A DNA stretch of 8,852 bases, from contig JASHXG010000127.1 of assembly GCA_030043675.1 (NCBI GenBank), positions 1 to 8,852 of the forward strand, written 5' to 3'. The position numbers were made by a program, and so were the translations under genes. A model generated the notes under the pieces. It did no database searches. It saw only the letters and a list, made by a program, of their open reading frames with translations, and was not told the DNA's origin. The first letter of the stretch is position 1. Every line of letters starts with the position of its first letter. This document shows positions 1-6,227 of this stretch, piece after piece. Origin of the DNA: Vulcanimicrobiota bacterium (lineage in GTDB: Bacteria > Vulcanimicrobiota > Vulcanimicrobiia > Vulcanimicrobiales > Vulcanimicrobiaceae).

Positions 1-11
1 AAGTCATCCAT
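1..11 (-). CDS. Possible start of the next suf operon gene (partial, cut by window edge)
   Basis: An ATG at 11-9 on the minus strand lies 6 bases after the sufS stop codon and reads Met-Asp-Asp before the window ends. The spacing fits another member of the sufCDS operon. SufU proteins often begin with a short stretch such as MDDLY, and sufU follows sufS in the Bacillus-type order, so SufU is the first guess. Only three and a half codons are visible and there is no clear Shine-Dalgarno sequence, so both existence and identity are inference. Confidence 0.3.
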
Positions 12-17
12 TAAATA

Positions 18-1295
18 CTATAAGCCGAAGACGCGCGCCGCCTTCTCGATTCCGTCACAGAGCACGTCGATGTCCGCCTCCGTGTTGTACAGGTAGAACG
101 ATGCCCGCGCGGTTGCGGCCCAGCCCATTTTTTCCATCAGCGGCATCGTGCAGTGGTGTCCGGCCCGAACGCAGACGCCCTCGGTATCCAGAATCGACGC
201 GAGATCGTGCGCGTGGATGTCCGCGAAATTGAACGATATCACGCCGGAGATGAACGCCGGATCACGCGGCCCGTAGATCGCCAACCCGCGTGGCTCAAAC
301 GCGGCAAGACGCTCGAGCGCATAGGCCGTGAGCGCGCGTTCGTGTTCGCGAACCCACCCCATGCCAACCGCTCGGAGGTACTCAGTCGCGACGCCGAACG
401 CGATCGCGTCGGCGATGTTGCTGGTGCCCGCCTCGAATCGGCGCGGCGGCGCAGCGAAGGTCGTATGCGCGAATCCAACCCTGCGAATCATGTCGCCCCC
501 GGCGTCGAAGGGCGGCATGGACTCGAGCAGCGCGCTCTTGCCGTAGAGCACGCCGATCCCGGTCGGGCCGAGCATCTTATGTCCGCTAAACGTGTAGAAG
601 TCCGCGTCGAGCGCCTTGACGTCGAGCTCGAGATGCGGAGCGCCCTGCGCGCCGTCGACGAGAACCACCGCACCCGCGGCGTGGGCGCGCCGGATTACCG
701 TTTCGAGCGGTGCGATCGTGCCGAGCGTGTTGCTGACGTGCGCGATCGCGACCAGCTTGCAGCCGTCGAGCAGGCGGTCCAGGTCGTCGAGAACGAGAAA
801 CCCGCGTTCGTCCACCGGAATGAAGCGCAGCTCGGCGCCGCGTCGCTGCGCGAGCAGTTGCCACGGGACCAGGTCGGAATGGTGCTCCAGCTCGGTCAAC
901 AAAATCGCGTCACCCGCTCGCAGATTGGTATCGCCCCACGAATAGGCGACGAGATTGATCGCCTCGGTCGTGTTGCGCACCCAGACGACTTCATCGACCT
1001 CGGCGCCGATGAAACGCGCCAGCTTGACGCGCGCCTCTTCGAACTCGGCCGTCGCGCGCGCGGCGATTTCGTAAACGCCGCGATGGATGTTCGCGTTGTA
1101 CTGTTCGTAATAGTCGACCAGCGCTTGGATCACGACACGCGGTTTTTGCGAGGTTGCCGCGGAGTCGAGGTAGACCAAACGCTTTCCGCGCGATGTCGGC
1201 CGCGCGAGAATCGGGAAATCTGCGATGATGCGTTCTAACTTCTCTTTGTCACCCTGAGGGGAGTCGAACGGCGAGGGGCGCAGCAGTTCCTTCAT
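18..1295 (-). CDS. sufS: Cysteine desulfurase SufS (group II, PLP-dependent)
   Basis: SufS takes sulfur from L-cysteine, giving alanine and an enzyme persulfide that feeds Fe-S cluster assembly on the SUF scaffold. It is a cytosolic fold-type I PLP enzyme. The 425-residue length is slightly above the usual 405-415 because of about 18 extra N-terminal residues. Visible landmarks: LDSAATSQKP at 43-52, the EHHS motif with the PLP-stacking His139, Asp214 and Gln217 at the cofactor, the SGHK motif with Schiff-base Lys240, and RAGHHC with catalytic Cys382 near the C-terminus, the group II pattern. The ATG at 1295 overlaps the sufD stop by 4 bases (ATGA), so translation is probably coupled; a GGAGA lies just upstream. 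It is the third gene of sufC-sufD-sufS. The partner sulfur acceptor (SufE or SufU) is not seen complete in the window. Confidence 0.96.
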   Translation of the reverse strand: MKELLRPSPFDSPQGDKEKLERIIADFPILARPTSRGKRLVYLDSAATSQKPRVVIQALVDYYEQYNANIHRGVYEIAARATAEFEEARVKLARFIGAEVDEVVWVRNTTEAINLVAYSWGDTNLRAGDAILLTELEHHSDLVPWQLLAQRRGAELRFIPVDERGFLVLDDLDRLLDGCKLVAIAHVSNTLGTIAPLETVIRRAHAAGAVVLVDGAQGAPHLELDVKALDADFYTFSGHKMLGPTGIGVLYGKSALLESMPPFDAGGDMIRRVGFAHTTFAAPPRRFEAGTSNIADAIAFGVATEYLRAVGMGWVREHERALTAYALERLAAFEPRGLAIYGPRDPAFISGVISFNFADIHAHDLASILDTEGVCVRAGHHCTMPLMEKMGWAATARASFYLYNTEADIDVLCDGIEKAARVFGL

Positions 1296-2482
1296 GACAG
1301 CTTCTCCGCCAGAGTGCGCCGGATCTCGCTACGCAACGATTCCGTGGGAAAGCGCTCGATCGCCGGCTCGAAGAACCCGAGCGCGATCATTCGCTCGGCG
1401 GCGTTGCGGTCGATCCCGCGGCTTTCCACATAGAAGACTTGCTCTTCGTCGATGGCTCCGACCGTCGCGCCATGGTAGGCCTTGACGTCGTTGGCACCGA
1501 TCTCGAGGGCGGGAACGGAGTCGACATGCGCGTTGCGCGAGAGCAGTAGGGCATCATCGCGCAGGCGGGCATCGCTACCCTGGGCGTGCGCTGCGATACG
1601 AATGTTGCCGAGAAAGCGAGCTTGGCCGGAGTCCGTCGCCGCCGACTTGATGAGCGTTTCCGACGTCGCCTCACCGGCACGGTGCTCGACGGTGCTTACC
1701 ACGTCGACGTGCTCGGCGGCGCGCGGAAAGAACAGGGCGGTGACTTCCGCTCGCGCTCCGGGATGTTCGATCGCGATCGAGAGATCGCTCGCGGCCAGAT
1801 CGCCCCCGAGCTCTGCCGACGCCCAAGCGACCTCGGCATCCCGGCCGGGACGCATCGCTCGACTCGAGATGACGCGGCCGCCGGCGCCGGCATGCTGCAC
1901 GACCGCGTAGAGAAGCTGCGCCCGCTCTTCGGTAACGACTTCACTGACACCGCAGAAAAATGCGCCTTCACCGCCCCCGATTCGCTCGACGATCGTGGCT
2001 CGCGCGCCGTGCTCGGCGAGCACGATGGTGTGCGCAAAGATGGCCGAGCCGGGAGGCGGCGCATACGCGATCGTGATCGGATCGTTGCAGTCAACGTCGG
2101 CGCGCAGGTAGATGAACGCACCCAGCCCTGCAAAAGCTCGCGCAAGGGCACCGAATTTCGTGGCATCAACGCCGGTCGTTGCGAACGCGCGCGCAAGAAG
2201 CTGCGGATGATCGCGCGCGGCCGTGGCCAGATCGCAGACGAGCACGCGCGAATCATGGCTGTCGATCTGCAAGCTCGCGCTCGTGGCGTCGACCGTACCT
2301 GGGTCGGGCGCGATCGAATCGAGGTCAACGCGCCAGAAACGTCCGGGCTTCTCGCGTCCGCTGCGCAGCGCGAAGAAGCGGTCGAGGGCATGCGCACGCT
2401 CTTCGCGTGAGAGGAGCGCACCGTCGAATGAACTCAAGACGTCATAGAGCTCGTTCGGCGACGCGACCGCCGAATTAGGCAA
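1292..2482 (-). CDS. sufD: Fe-S assembly scaffold subunit SufD
   Basis: SufD joins SufB and the ATPase SufC in the SufBC2D complex on which new Fe-S clusters are built. The 396-residue length fits SufD rather than the longer SufB (about 470). The C-terminal core carries the family pattern: LEIGANDVKAYHGATVG, then DEEQVFYVESRGI. His337 in this motif matches the functional histidine of Escherichia coli SufD (His360). The neighbouring Cys of the E. coli KCSH sequence is Ala here. The first 100 or so residues are divergent, as is usual for SufD. The start is taken as TTG at 2482, which overlaps the sufC stop by 8 bases. A strong GAGGAGG (2492-2498 on the minus strand) sits 9 bases upstream and supports it. 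SufB, its obligate partner in known systems, is absent from the window. Confidence 0.93.
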   Translation of the reverse strand: MPNSAVASPNELYDVLSSFDGALLSREERAHALDRFFALRSGREKPGRFWRVDLDSIAPDPGTVDATSASLQIDSHDSRVLVCDLATAARDHPQLLARAFATTGVDATKFGALARAFAGLGAFIYLRADVDCNDPITIAYAPPPGSAIFAHTIVLAEHGARATIVERIGGGEGAFFCGVSEVVTEERAQLLYAVVQHAGAGGRVISSRAMRPGRDAEVAWASAELGGDLAASDLSIAIEHPGARAEVTALFFPRAAEHVDVVSTVEHRAGEATSETLIKSAATDSGQARFLGNIRIAAHAQGSDARLRDDALLLSRNAHVDSVPALEIGANDVKAYHGATVGAIDEEQVFYVESRGIDRNAAERMIALGFFEPAIERFPTESLRSEIRRTLAEKLS

Positions 2483-3239
2483 CAGCGCCCGCCTCCTCGC
2501 GCAGAACGTCGTATCCCTCGCGTTCGATTCGGTGAGCGAGATCGTGGCCTCCCGTCTTCACGATGCGGCCGCCGATCATGACGTGCACGACGTCGGGAAT
2601 TACATATTGCAGGATGCGTGGGTAGTGCGTGATGATGAGAAAGCCGGTGTTTCGTCCCTCATCGCTTGCGCGCAGCGCCGCGATAGAGTCGCCAACGTCT
2701 TTGAGAGCGTCGATGTCCAGGCCGGAGTCCGTTTCGTCGAGAATGGCGTATTTTGGAGCCAGAACGGCGAGCTGCAACATCTCCAGGCGCTTCTTTTCAC
2801 CGCCGGAGAAGCCGTCGTTGAGATAGCGTCCCATGAACGACGGATCGATGCCGAGCTGATCCATCTTCTCGAGCAGCAGGGCGCGAAACTTAGCCGGGGG
2901 GAGGTCGCCCGGGCGTTCGGCCTGACGCGCGGCATGGAGAAAGTTCGCGACCTTGACGCCCGGAATCGCAGCCGGATATTGAAAGGAGAGGAAGAGGCCG
3001 GCGCGGGCCCGCTTGTCGGGCGCGAGGGCCAGCAAATCTTCACCGTCGAGCAGCACGCTGCCGGTCACCTCATATTTCGGGTGACCGGTGAGCGAGAAAG
3101 CGAGCGTTGACTTGCCGCTGCCATTCGGTCCCATCAGGGCGTGGACGCGGCCGGGTTCGATCGTAAGATCGATTCCTTTGAGGATCTCGCCGCCGTCGAC
3201 GCTGCAACGGAGGTCGTGAATGCGAAGGCCTTCGGACAT
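2475..3239 (-). CDS. sufC: SUF system ABC-type ATPase SufC
   Basis: SufC is the soluble ABC ATPase that drives conformational change in the SufBCD scaffold during cluster assembly. At 254 residues it has the normal family length. Visible motifs in order: Walker A GPNGSGKST (37-45), the ABC signature FSGGEKKRLEML, Walker B followed by the SufC-typical ETDSGLDIDALK, and the H-loop IITHYPRIL. There is no membrane segment, which agrees with SufC and argues against a transporter ATPase. The ATG at 3239 starts the sufCDS operon. It has no Shine-Dalgarno sequence, and a promoter candidate ends only 7 bases upstream, so the transcript may be leaderless. A divergent SufR-like regulator gene begins 86 bases away and probably controls this operon. 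Confidence 0.97.
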   Translation of the reverse strand: MSEGLRIHDLRCSVDGGEILKGIDLTIEPGRVHALMGPNGSGKSTLAFSLTGHPKYEVTGSVLLDGEDLLALAPDKRARAGLFLSFQYPAAIPGVKVANFLHAARQAERPGDLPPAKFRALLLEKMDQLGIDPSFMGRYLNDGFSGGEKKRLEMLQLAVLAPKYAILDETDSGLDIDALKDVGDSIAALRASDEGRNTGFLIITHYPRILQYVIPDVVHVMIGGRIVKTGGHDLAHRIEREGYDVLREEAGAVA

Positions 3240-3246
3240 GCGATTT

Positions 3247-3276
3247 ATCGTAGCCGAGGCTCTCTTAGAAAGTCAA
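3247..3276 (-). promoter_or_regulatory. Candidate sigma70-type promoter for sufCDS
   Basis: Read on the minus strand, TTGACT (3276-3271, 5 of 6 to consensus) is followed after 18 bases by TACGAT (3252-3247, 4 of 6). Transcription would start near 3240-3241, directly beside the sufC ATG at 3239, giving a leaderless or nearly leaderless mRNA. That agrees with the missing Shine-Dalgarno sequence. The -35 box lies inside the inverted repeat at 3269-3287. Assignment is by eye. Confidence 0.5.
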
Positions 3277-3287
3277 GGAAAAACTTT
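3269..3287. promoter_or_regulatory. Inverted repeat, candidate SufR-like operator
   Basis: AAAGT (3269-3273) and ACTTT (3283-3287) form a perfect 5-bp inverted repeat separated by 9 bases. It sits between the divergent sufC and regulator genes, spans the sufC -35 box (3271-3276) and touches the regulator -35 box (3285-3290). A dimeric repressor bound here could block both promoters. The arms are short and AT-rich, so chance occurrence is possible. It does not match the operator sequences I know for cyanobacterial SufR. Confidence 0.35.
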
Positions 3288-3314
3288 ACTATCTCGCGGT
3301 TTTCGTGCTAGGAT
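3285..3314 (+). promoter_or_regulatory. Candidate promoter for the SufR-like regulator operon
   Basis: TTTACT (3285-3290) and TAGGAT (3309-3314), each 4 of 6 to the sigma70 consensus, are separated by 18 bases. The predicted transcription start is near 3321, only about 5 bases before the ATG at 3326. This would exclude the in-frame GTG at 3305 as the start codon. The -35 box overlaps the end of the inverted repeat at 3269-3287, suggesting autoregulation. Confidence 0.4.
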
Positions 3315-3325
3315 TAGCGCCGACG

Positions 3326-3967
3326 ATGCATGCTGATCGCTTCTTCCAGACGACTCGCGGCAAAATCGTAAGCGAGCTGCGCCGCCGCGGCTCCGCTTCC
3401 GCGGCCGATTTGGCTCGCTCCTTTGGACTCTCACCGAATGCGGTCCGCCAGCAGCTGGTCGTTTTGGAGCGTGACGGTTTGGTGGCCGAGCGCCCCGTTC
3501 GGCGTGGACCGACCAAACCGACGTACGAGTTCTCGCTGACCCCCGATGCCGACAAGCTCTTCCCCCAGGGCTACGACAAGATGCTCACCGCGGTGCTGCG
3601 CGAGCTGCGCAGCCAGTTCGGCACGCCGGCCGTCGAGCAGATCTTCGCTGGGCTCTCTAGGCGCGCGATCGAGCGGGCGCGCCGATCGATTACGGCCGAG
3701 GACCCGGAGCAGAGGGTCGCGCAGCTCACCGAGATGCTGCGCAAAGGCGGCGTGGTCGCCGAATATAACTTGATCGACGGCGGTTTTGCTCTACACGAGC
3801 ATTGCTGTCCGTACTCCGATGCCGCCAAAGAGAATCCCGAAGTGTGCCAGGTCATTCACCACGTCATCGACGAAACGATCGGCGAACACGTGCAAACCGA
3901 ATCGCTCGCGCACGGCGGCAAAGAATGCCGCTTCGAGATGCGACCTGCCGTCGCCGGCTCAAAGTAG
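3326..3967 (+). CDS. SufR-like Fe-S-sensing transcriptional regulator (HTH + C-terminal cysteines)
   Basis: This is a DNA-binding regulator of the SufR type, known to repress suf operons when it holds an Fe-S cluster. From the ATG at 3326 it has 213 residues. An N-terminal winged helix-turn-helix spans about residues 9-70: SASAADLARSFGLSPNAVRQQ followed by a wing with RRGPTKPTY. The middle is predicted helical. The C-terminal part has Cys160, Cys161, Cys174 and Cys201 in the contexts HEHCCPY, NPEVCQ and KECRF; Cys161-X12-Cys174 followed by a late cysteine is the layout of SufR cluster ligands. It is divergent from sufCDS, which supports control of that operon, and 16 bases upstream of a NifU-like gene. 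An in-frame GTG at 3305 would add seven residues but lies upstream of the predicted transcription start. A related non-SufR HTH protein is possible but less likely here. Confidence 0.85.
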   Translation: MHADRFFQTTRGKIVSELRRRGSASAADLARSFGLSPNAVRQQLVVLERDGLVAERPVRRGPTKPTYEFSLTPDADKLFPQGYDKMLTAVLRELRSQFGTPAVEQIFAGLSRRAIERARRSITAEDPEQRVAQLTEMLRKGGVVAEYNLIDGGFALHEHCCPYSDAAKENPEVCQVIHHVIDETIGEHVQTESLAHGGKECRFEMRPAVAGSK

Positions 3968-3983
3968 AGGGTTAAAACGTCTA

Positions 3984-4472
3984 ATGGATTTTCCAAAGTT
4001 TCAACGCCTGGTCGAGGAACGCAGCGGTTTTCGCACCATGGAGAACCCGACGGCAAGCGGGGAGTACTTCAGCGACTCCTGCGGCGATATGTACAACTTC
4101 TTCCTAAAGGTCGGGCCTGGTGCGGTTATCGAGGACATCTCGTACTTCACGACCGGCTGCGGCTTCGGCACGGCGACGTGCAGCTTGGTCGTCGAGCTCG
4201 CGAAGGGGAAAACGATCGATGAAGCCGCCGCGATCACGACCGCACAAGTTGAAGCGCAGCTCGATGGATATCCCGAGAAGAAGAAGGATTACCCCGAGCG
4301 AGCCCTCGAGGCATTGCACGTAGCCATTGGCGACTATCGCGGAAAGGTCGCCAGCGGGGCGGTTGCCGATTACGCCGTTATGCCGCGCTCGCCGGCGAGC
4401 GAAGCTCCGGTGCAGACGCCGGCGCCGTCTTCAAACGGCGAAAAGAACAAGCTCGTCATCAATCTCCGCTAG
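3984..4472 (+). CDS. NifU/IscU-like Fe-S scaffold protein lacking the third cysteine
   Basis: The 162-residue protein has the NifU N-terminal (IscU) fold signature. Proteins of this fold assemble [2Fe-2S] clusters or accept sulfur from a cysteine desulfurase. Seen: SCGDMYNFFLKV with Cys33 and Asp35, DISYFTTGCGFGTATCS with Cys59 and an extra Cys66, GKTIDEA, and ALEALHVAIGDY. In IscU an HCS motif precedes the last block; the aligned positions here are Asp102-Tyr103, so the third ligand cysteine is missing. Residues about 134-155 form a Pro/Ala/Ser-rich tail ending in KLVINLR. The ATG at 3984 is chosen because homology begins there; the open frame extends upstream inside the regulator gene without meaning. 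It follows the SufR-like gene by 16 bases and is presumably co-transcribed. The last 14 bases overlap thpR convergently. A scaffold, a carrier or a regulator partner are all possible. Confidence 0.85.
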   Translation: MDFPKFQRLVEERSGFRTMENPTASGEYFSDSCGDMYNFFLKVGPGAVIEDISYFTTGCGFGTATCSLVVELAKGKTIDEAAAITTAQVEAQLDGYPEKKKDYPERALEALHVAIGDYRGKVASGAVADYAVMPRSPASEAPVQTPAPSSNGEKNKLVINLR

Positions 4473-5028
4473 AAAGCGGCACGCTTGCGCTCGTTAGGTA
4501 GCGCGAGGTGTTTTTCTCCGCGTCGAAGATCGACTCGAACAGCGTGACGCGCTCGACGCCGACGCAGACGGGTGCAAAGTCGAGCATCGGGAGCGGACGA
4601 CGCGCTTCCTTGACGCGCGCGATCGTCACATGCGCGACCGCGTCCTCTTTGAAGGTGAATCCAAGGGCGAGGTAGGCTGCGCGCACGCTCTGCGCGAGCG
4701 ATCGGAACGCTTGGCCTTGCTCGCGAGCGCCGATGTAGACGACGCGCGGCTTGCGTTCGTGCGGAAAAGCACCGAGCTTATCGAGCGTCACCACGAAGGG
4801 CGCGCAGCGCGCGGTCGCGCCTGCCAGCGCGGCAGCGATCGCATCGTACTCCGACGCGGCAACGTTACCCAAGAAGGCCAGCGTGACGTGCAGCTTGCCG
4901 GACTCCTCGTATCGGGCGGCAAACCCGCTTGCGCGCAGCTGCTCGGCCGCGGCCGCGCATGCGGCGCGCGCCGTCCGATCGAGCTCGATGCCCACGAAGA
5001 GTCGTCGCACGCGCGTTCCCGCCGTCAT
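4459..5028 (-). CDS. thpR: RNA 2',3'-cyclic phosphodiesterase (2H family, ThpR/LigT)
   Basis: ThpR proteins hydrolyse RNA 2',3'-cyclic phosphate ends to 2'-phosphates and were first named 2'-5' RNA ligases. The 189-residue length fits. Both catalytic HxTx motifs of the 2H phosphoesterase fold are present: HVTLAFLG at 47-54 (His47, Thr49) and HVTIARV at 133-139 (His133, Thr135). The N-terminal RRLFVGIEL and the ERKPRVVYIG strand are also typical. The frame stays open far upstream, but that part is arginine-rich antisense-like sequence inside the hydrolase gene. The ATG at 5028 overlaps the upstream stop codon by 4 bases (ATGA) and gives a normal N-terminus. It is the last gene of a minus-strand operon and overlaps the convergent NifU-like gene by 14 bases. 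Confidence 0.92.
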   Translation of the reverse strand: MTAGTRVRRLFVGIELDRTARAACAAAAEQLRASGFAARYEESGKLHVTLAFLGNVAASEYDAIAAALAGATARCAPFVVTLDKLGAFPHERKPRVVYIGAREQGQAFRSLAQSVRAAYLALGFTFKEDAVAHVTIARVKEARRPLPMLDFAPVCVGVERVTLFESIFDAEKNTSRYLTSASVPLSSGD

Positions 5029-5666
5029 GCACGAAGGTACGGATTGGACCTGCGCTCGACGCCGATCGACGTGAACTCGCCGTGTCCCGGTATCACTGGC
5101 GTCGCGTCGGCGTAATGCATCAACTTGGTCGCAATGGAGTGAACGATGTCCTCCATCGACGTGCCGCCGAGGTCCCAACGGCCGATCGAACCCGCGAAAA
5201 GCGTGTCCCCGGTCAACAGCGTCGGTTGCGGCGCCTCGCTGCGAACCGCGAAACAGACGCTGCCGGGCGTATGGCCGGGCGTGTGCAGCACGTCCAGGCG
5301 CAGCGCTCCGGCGTGCAGCGTCGTGCCGTCGCGCAGCTCGCCGTCGAGGGCAACGACGCGAGGCGCTACGGGAAGGCCGATCCACTGCGCCTGCAACGCC
5401 AGGGCTTGGTAGAGCGGCAAGTCCGCAGGATGCAGTAGGCCGCGACCGCCGCTGAGCTCGCGCAGCCGGCCCAAGTCGCCGATGTGGTCGATGTGCGCGT
5501 GGGTATGCACCAACAATGTCGCGTGCAGCCCGCGCCGTTGCAAACGTTCGACGACCTCGTCCACGCCGTCGCCGCCGTCGACGACGACGGCCTCACGGCT
5601 CGCTTCATCCGCAACGATCGTGCAGTTGCAGGCCAGCGGCCCCACCGCAAACGTCTCGAGAATCAT
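5025..5666 (-). CDS. Metallo-beta-lactamase fold hydrolase, glyoxalase II-like (YcbL type)
   Basis: A 213-residue cytosolic metallo-hydrolase of the compact glyoxalase-II-like group, which acts on thioesters such as lactoylglutathione or remains of unknown substrate. It starts with the group-typical MILETFAVGPLACNC. Two-metal ligands are all present: THAHIDH (His56, His58, Asp60, His61), HTPGHTPGS (His132), GDTLF (Asp154) and PGHGE (His195). It lacks the C-terminal helical domain of full-length GloB, so glutathione thioester specificity is not assured. The ATG at 5666 is preferred: it fits the family N-terminus and has AGGTG 6 bases upstream. An in-frame GTG at 5675 would add three residues. 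Its stop overlaps the thpR start, and the small membrane protein gene ends 32 bases upstream. Confidence 0.9.
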   Translation of the reverse strand: MILETFAVGPLACNCTIVADEASREAVVVDGGDGVDEVVERLQRRGLHATLLVHTHAHIDHIGDLGRLRELSGGRGLLHPADLPLYQALALQAQWIGLPVAPRVVALDGELRDGTTLHAGALRLDVLHTPGHTPGSVCFAVRSEAPQPTLLTGDTLFAGSIGRWDLGGTSMEDIVHSIATKLMHYADATPVIPGHGEFTSIGVERRSNPYLRA

Positions 5667-5698
5667 CCAAGACACCTAATGACTTGAGTTCCGTTACT

Positions 5699-5899
5699 CT
5701 ACCAGCGTGTCTCCGGCGGCTTATGCGAATCGGCGAGCCGCAGGGCAAGGTACCCCGCGAGCGTGCCACCAGCGGCTACGCACAGGGCGGCGCCGATCGA
5801 GATTCCCCAAGACTTGTGTATAGCGAAACGCCAAGCCAGGACTGAAAACACGAGCATGACGACAAAAGTTGTGAAGATAGAAAGCCGCGCAGCTCCCAT
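5699..5899 (-). CDS. Small two-helix membrane protein, unknown function
   Basis: A 66-residue protein I do not recognise. Residues about 8-26 and 32-54 form two hydrophobic segments, separated by a short AIHKSWG turn, with a charged tail of about 12 residues (ADSHKPPETRW). This is a plausible hairpin of two transmembrane helices; Gly and Ala are frequent in the second. The ATG at 5899 has no convincing Shine-Dalgarno sequence. The gene lies immediately upstream of the glyoxalase-II-like hydrolase on the same strand and is probably the first gene of that operon. The overlapping frame on the same strand has no membrane pattern and looks non-coding. The hydrophobic pattern is the main support. 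Confidence 0.6.
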   Translation of the reverse strand: MGAARLSIFTTFVVMLVFSVLAWRFAIHKSWGISIGAALCVAAGGTLAGYLALRLADSHKPPETRW

Positions 5900-6034
5900 G
5901 CTTTAGGCTTCGACGATCAGGCGCGAGCTCATTCAGGCTGGATTCCGGTAATGAGACTCTCGACCATAACCGTACCTTCCACTTCTGCGCTCGCGAACAC
6001 CACGCCGCGGCGTTCGCGTCGAGGAGTTTAGGAC

Positions 6035-6050
6035 GTACCGGCGCCGGTAC
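6035..6050. repeat. Perfect 16-bp palindrome
   Basis: GTACCGGCGCCGGTAC reads identically on both strands. There is no T-run on either side, so it is not an intrinsic terminator. A protein binding site or a hairpin in RNA is possible. It lies 136 bases upstream of the small membrane protein start. Confidence 0.7.
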
Positions 6051-6070
6051 TGTTCGCTTCACGCGTTCGT

Positions 6071-6093
6071 CGCCTAGCCCTAGAGCTAAGGCG
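6071..6093. repeat. Imperfect inverted repeat (hairpin)
   Basis: CGCCTAGC (6071-6078) can pair with GCTAAGGCG (6085-6093) through eight base pairs with one bulged A, enclosing a 6-base loop. No T-run follows on either strand. It lies 21 bases from the perfect palindrome at 6035-6050. Confidence 0.5.
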
Positions 6094-6174
6094 TCGATGA
6101 TGTCGTCGTGTTCGGACGGGTGGTTCCGAAGCTGTTTGCGCGAGCGACGGATGTGGGCGACGAGAAGGCTCTGA

Positions 6175-6227
6175 CTTTTTCGGGCCAGCCATGGATGGCT
6201 GTTTCAAAGCTTGCTGACCCGAAAAAG
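6175..6227. repeat. Long inverted repeat with a nested 16-bp dyad
   Basis: CTTTTTCGGGCCAGC (6175-6189) and GCTGACCCGAAAAAG (6213-6227) are inverted copies with one mismatch in 15, separated by 23 bases. Three more bases can pair outside the arms if one base is bulged. Inside, CAGCCAT (6186-6192) and ATGGCTG (6195-6201) form a second dyad that shares four bases with the left arm, so the two pairings compete. It lies about 80-135 bases downstream of the flavin reductase stop. No T-run follows the stem on either strand, so a standard intrinsic terminator is unlikely. Confidence 0.65.

Noticed and set aside
153..1238. 361-codon open frame on the plus strand opposite sufS
   Set aside because: It is antisense to an unmistakable sufS, rich in Arg, Glu and Asp, has no recognisable motif, and is the kind of open frame expected in GC-rich DNA.
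1586..2410. 274-codon open frame on the plus strand opposite sufD
   Set aside because: Arginine/aspartate-rich antisense shadow of sufD with no domain signature.
3305..3325. GTG at 3305 as start of the SufR-like regulator
   Set aside because: It overlaps the predicted -10 region and lies upstream of the predicted transcription start, and the seven extra residues add nothing to the HTH domain.
3786..3983. N-terminal extension of the NifU-like protein
   Set aside because: It overlaps the SufR-like gene in another frame and has a Ser/Arg/Thr-rich composition without homology; family similarity begins after the ATG at 3984.
5029..5385. Long N-terminal extension of thpR
   Set aside because: The extra 119 residues are arginine-rich and lie in the wrong frame of the metallo-hydrolase gene; the ATG at 5028 gives a normal ThpR N-terminus and an ATGA overlap.
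5721..6062. 113-codon minus-strand frame overlapping the small membrane protein
   Set aside because: Its second half overlaps the two-helix protein in another frame and is Arg/Trp/Ser-rich; only its upstream part looks mildly coding and is reported as a possible remnant.
6175..6227. Intrinsic terminator for the folD/methyltransferase/flavin reductase operon
   Set aside because: The stem is good but no T-run follows on either strand and the loop is long, so the terminator call is not supported.
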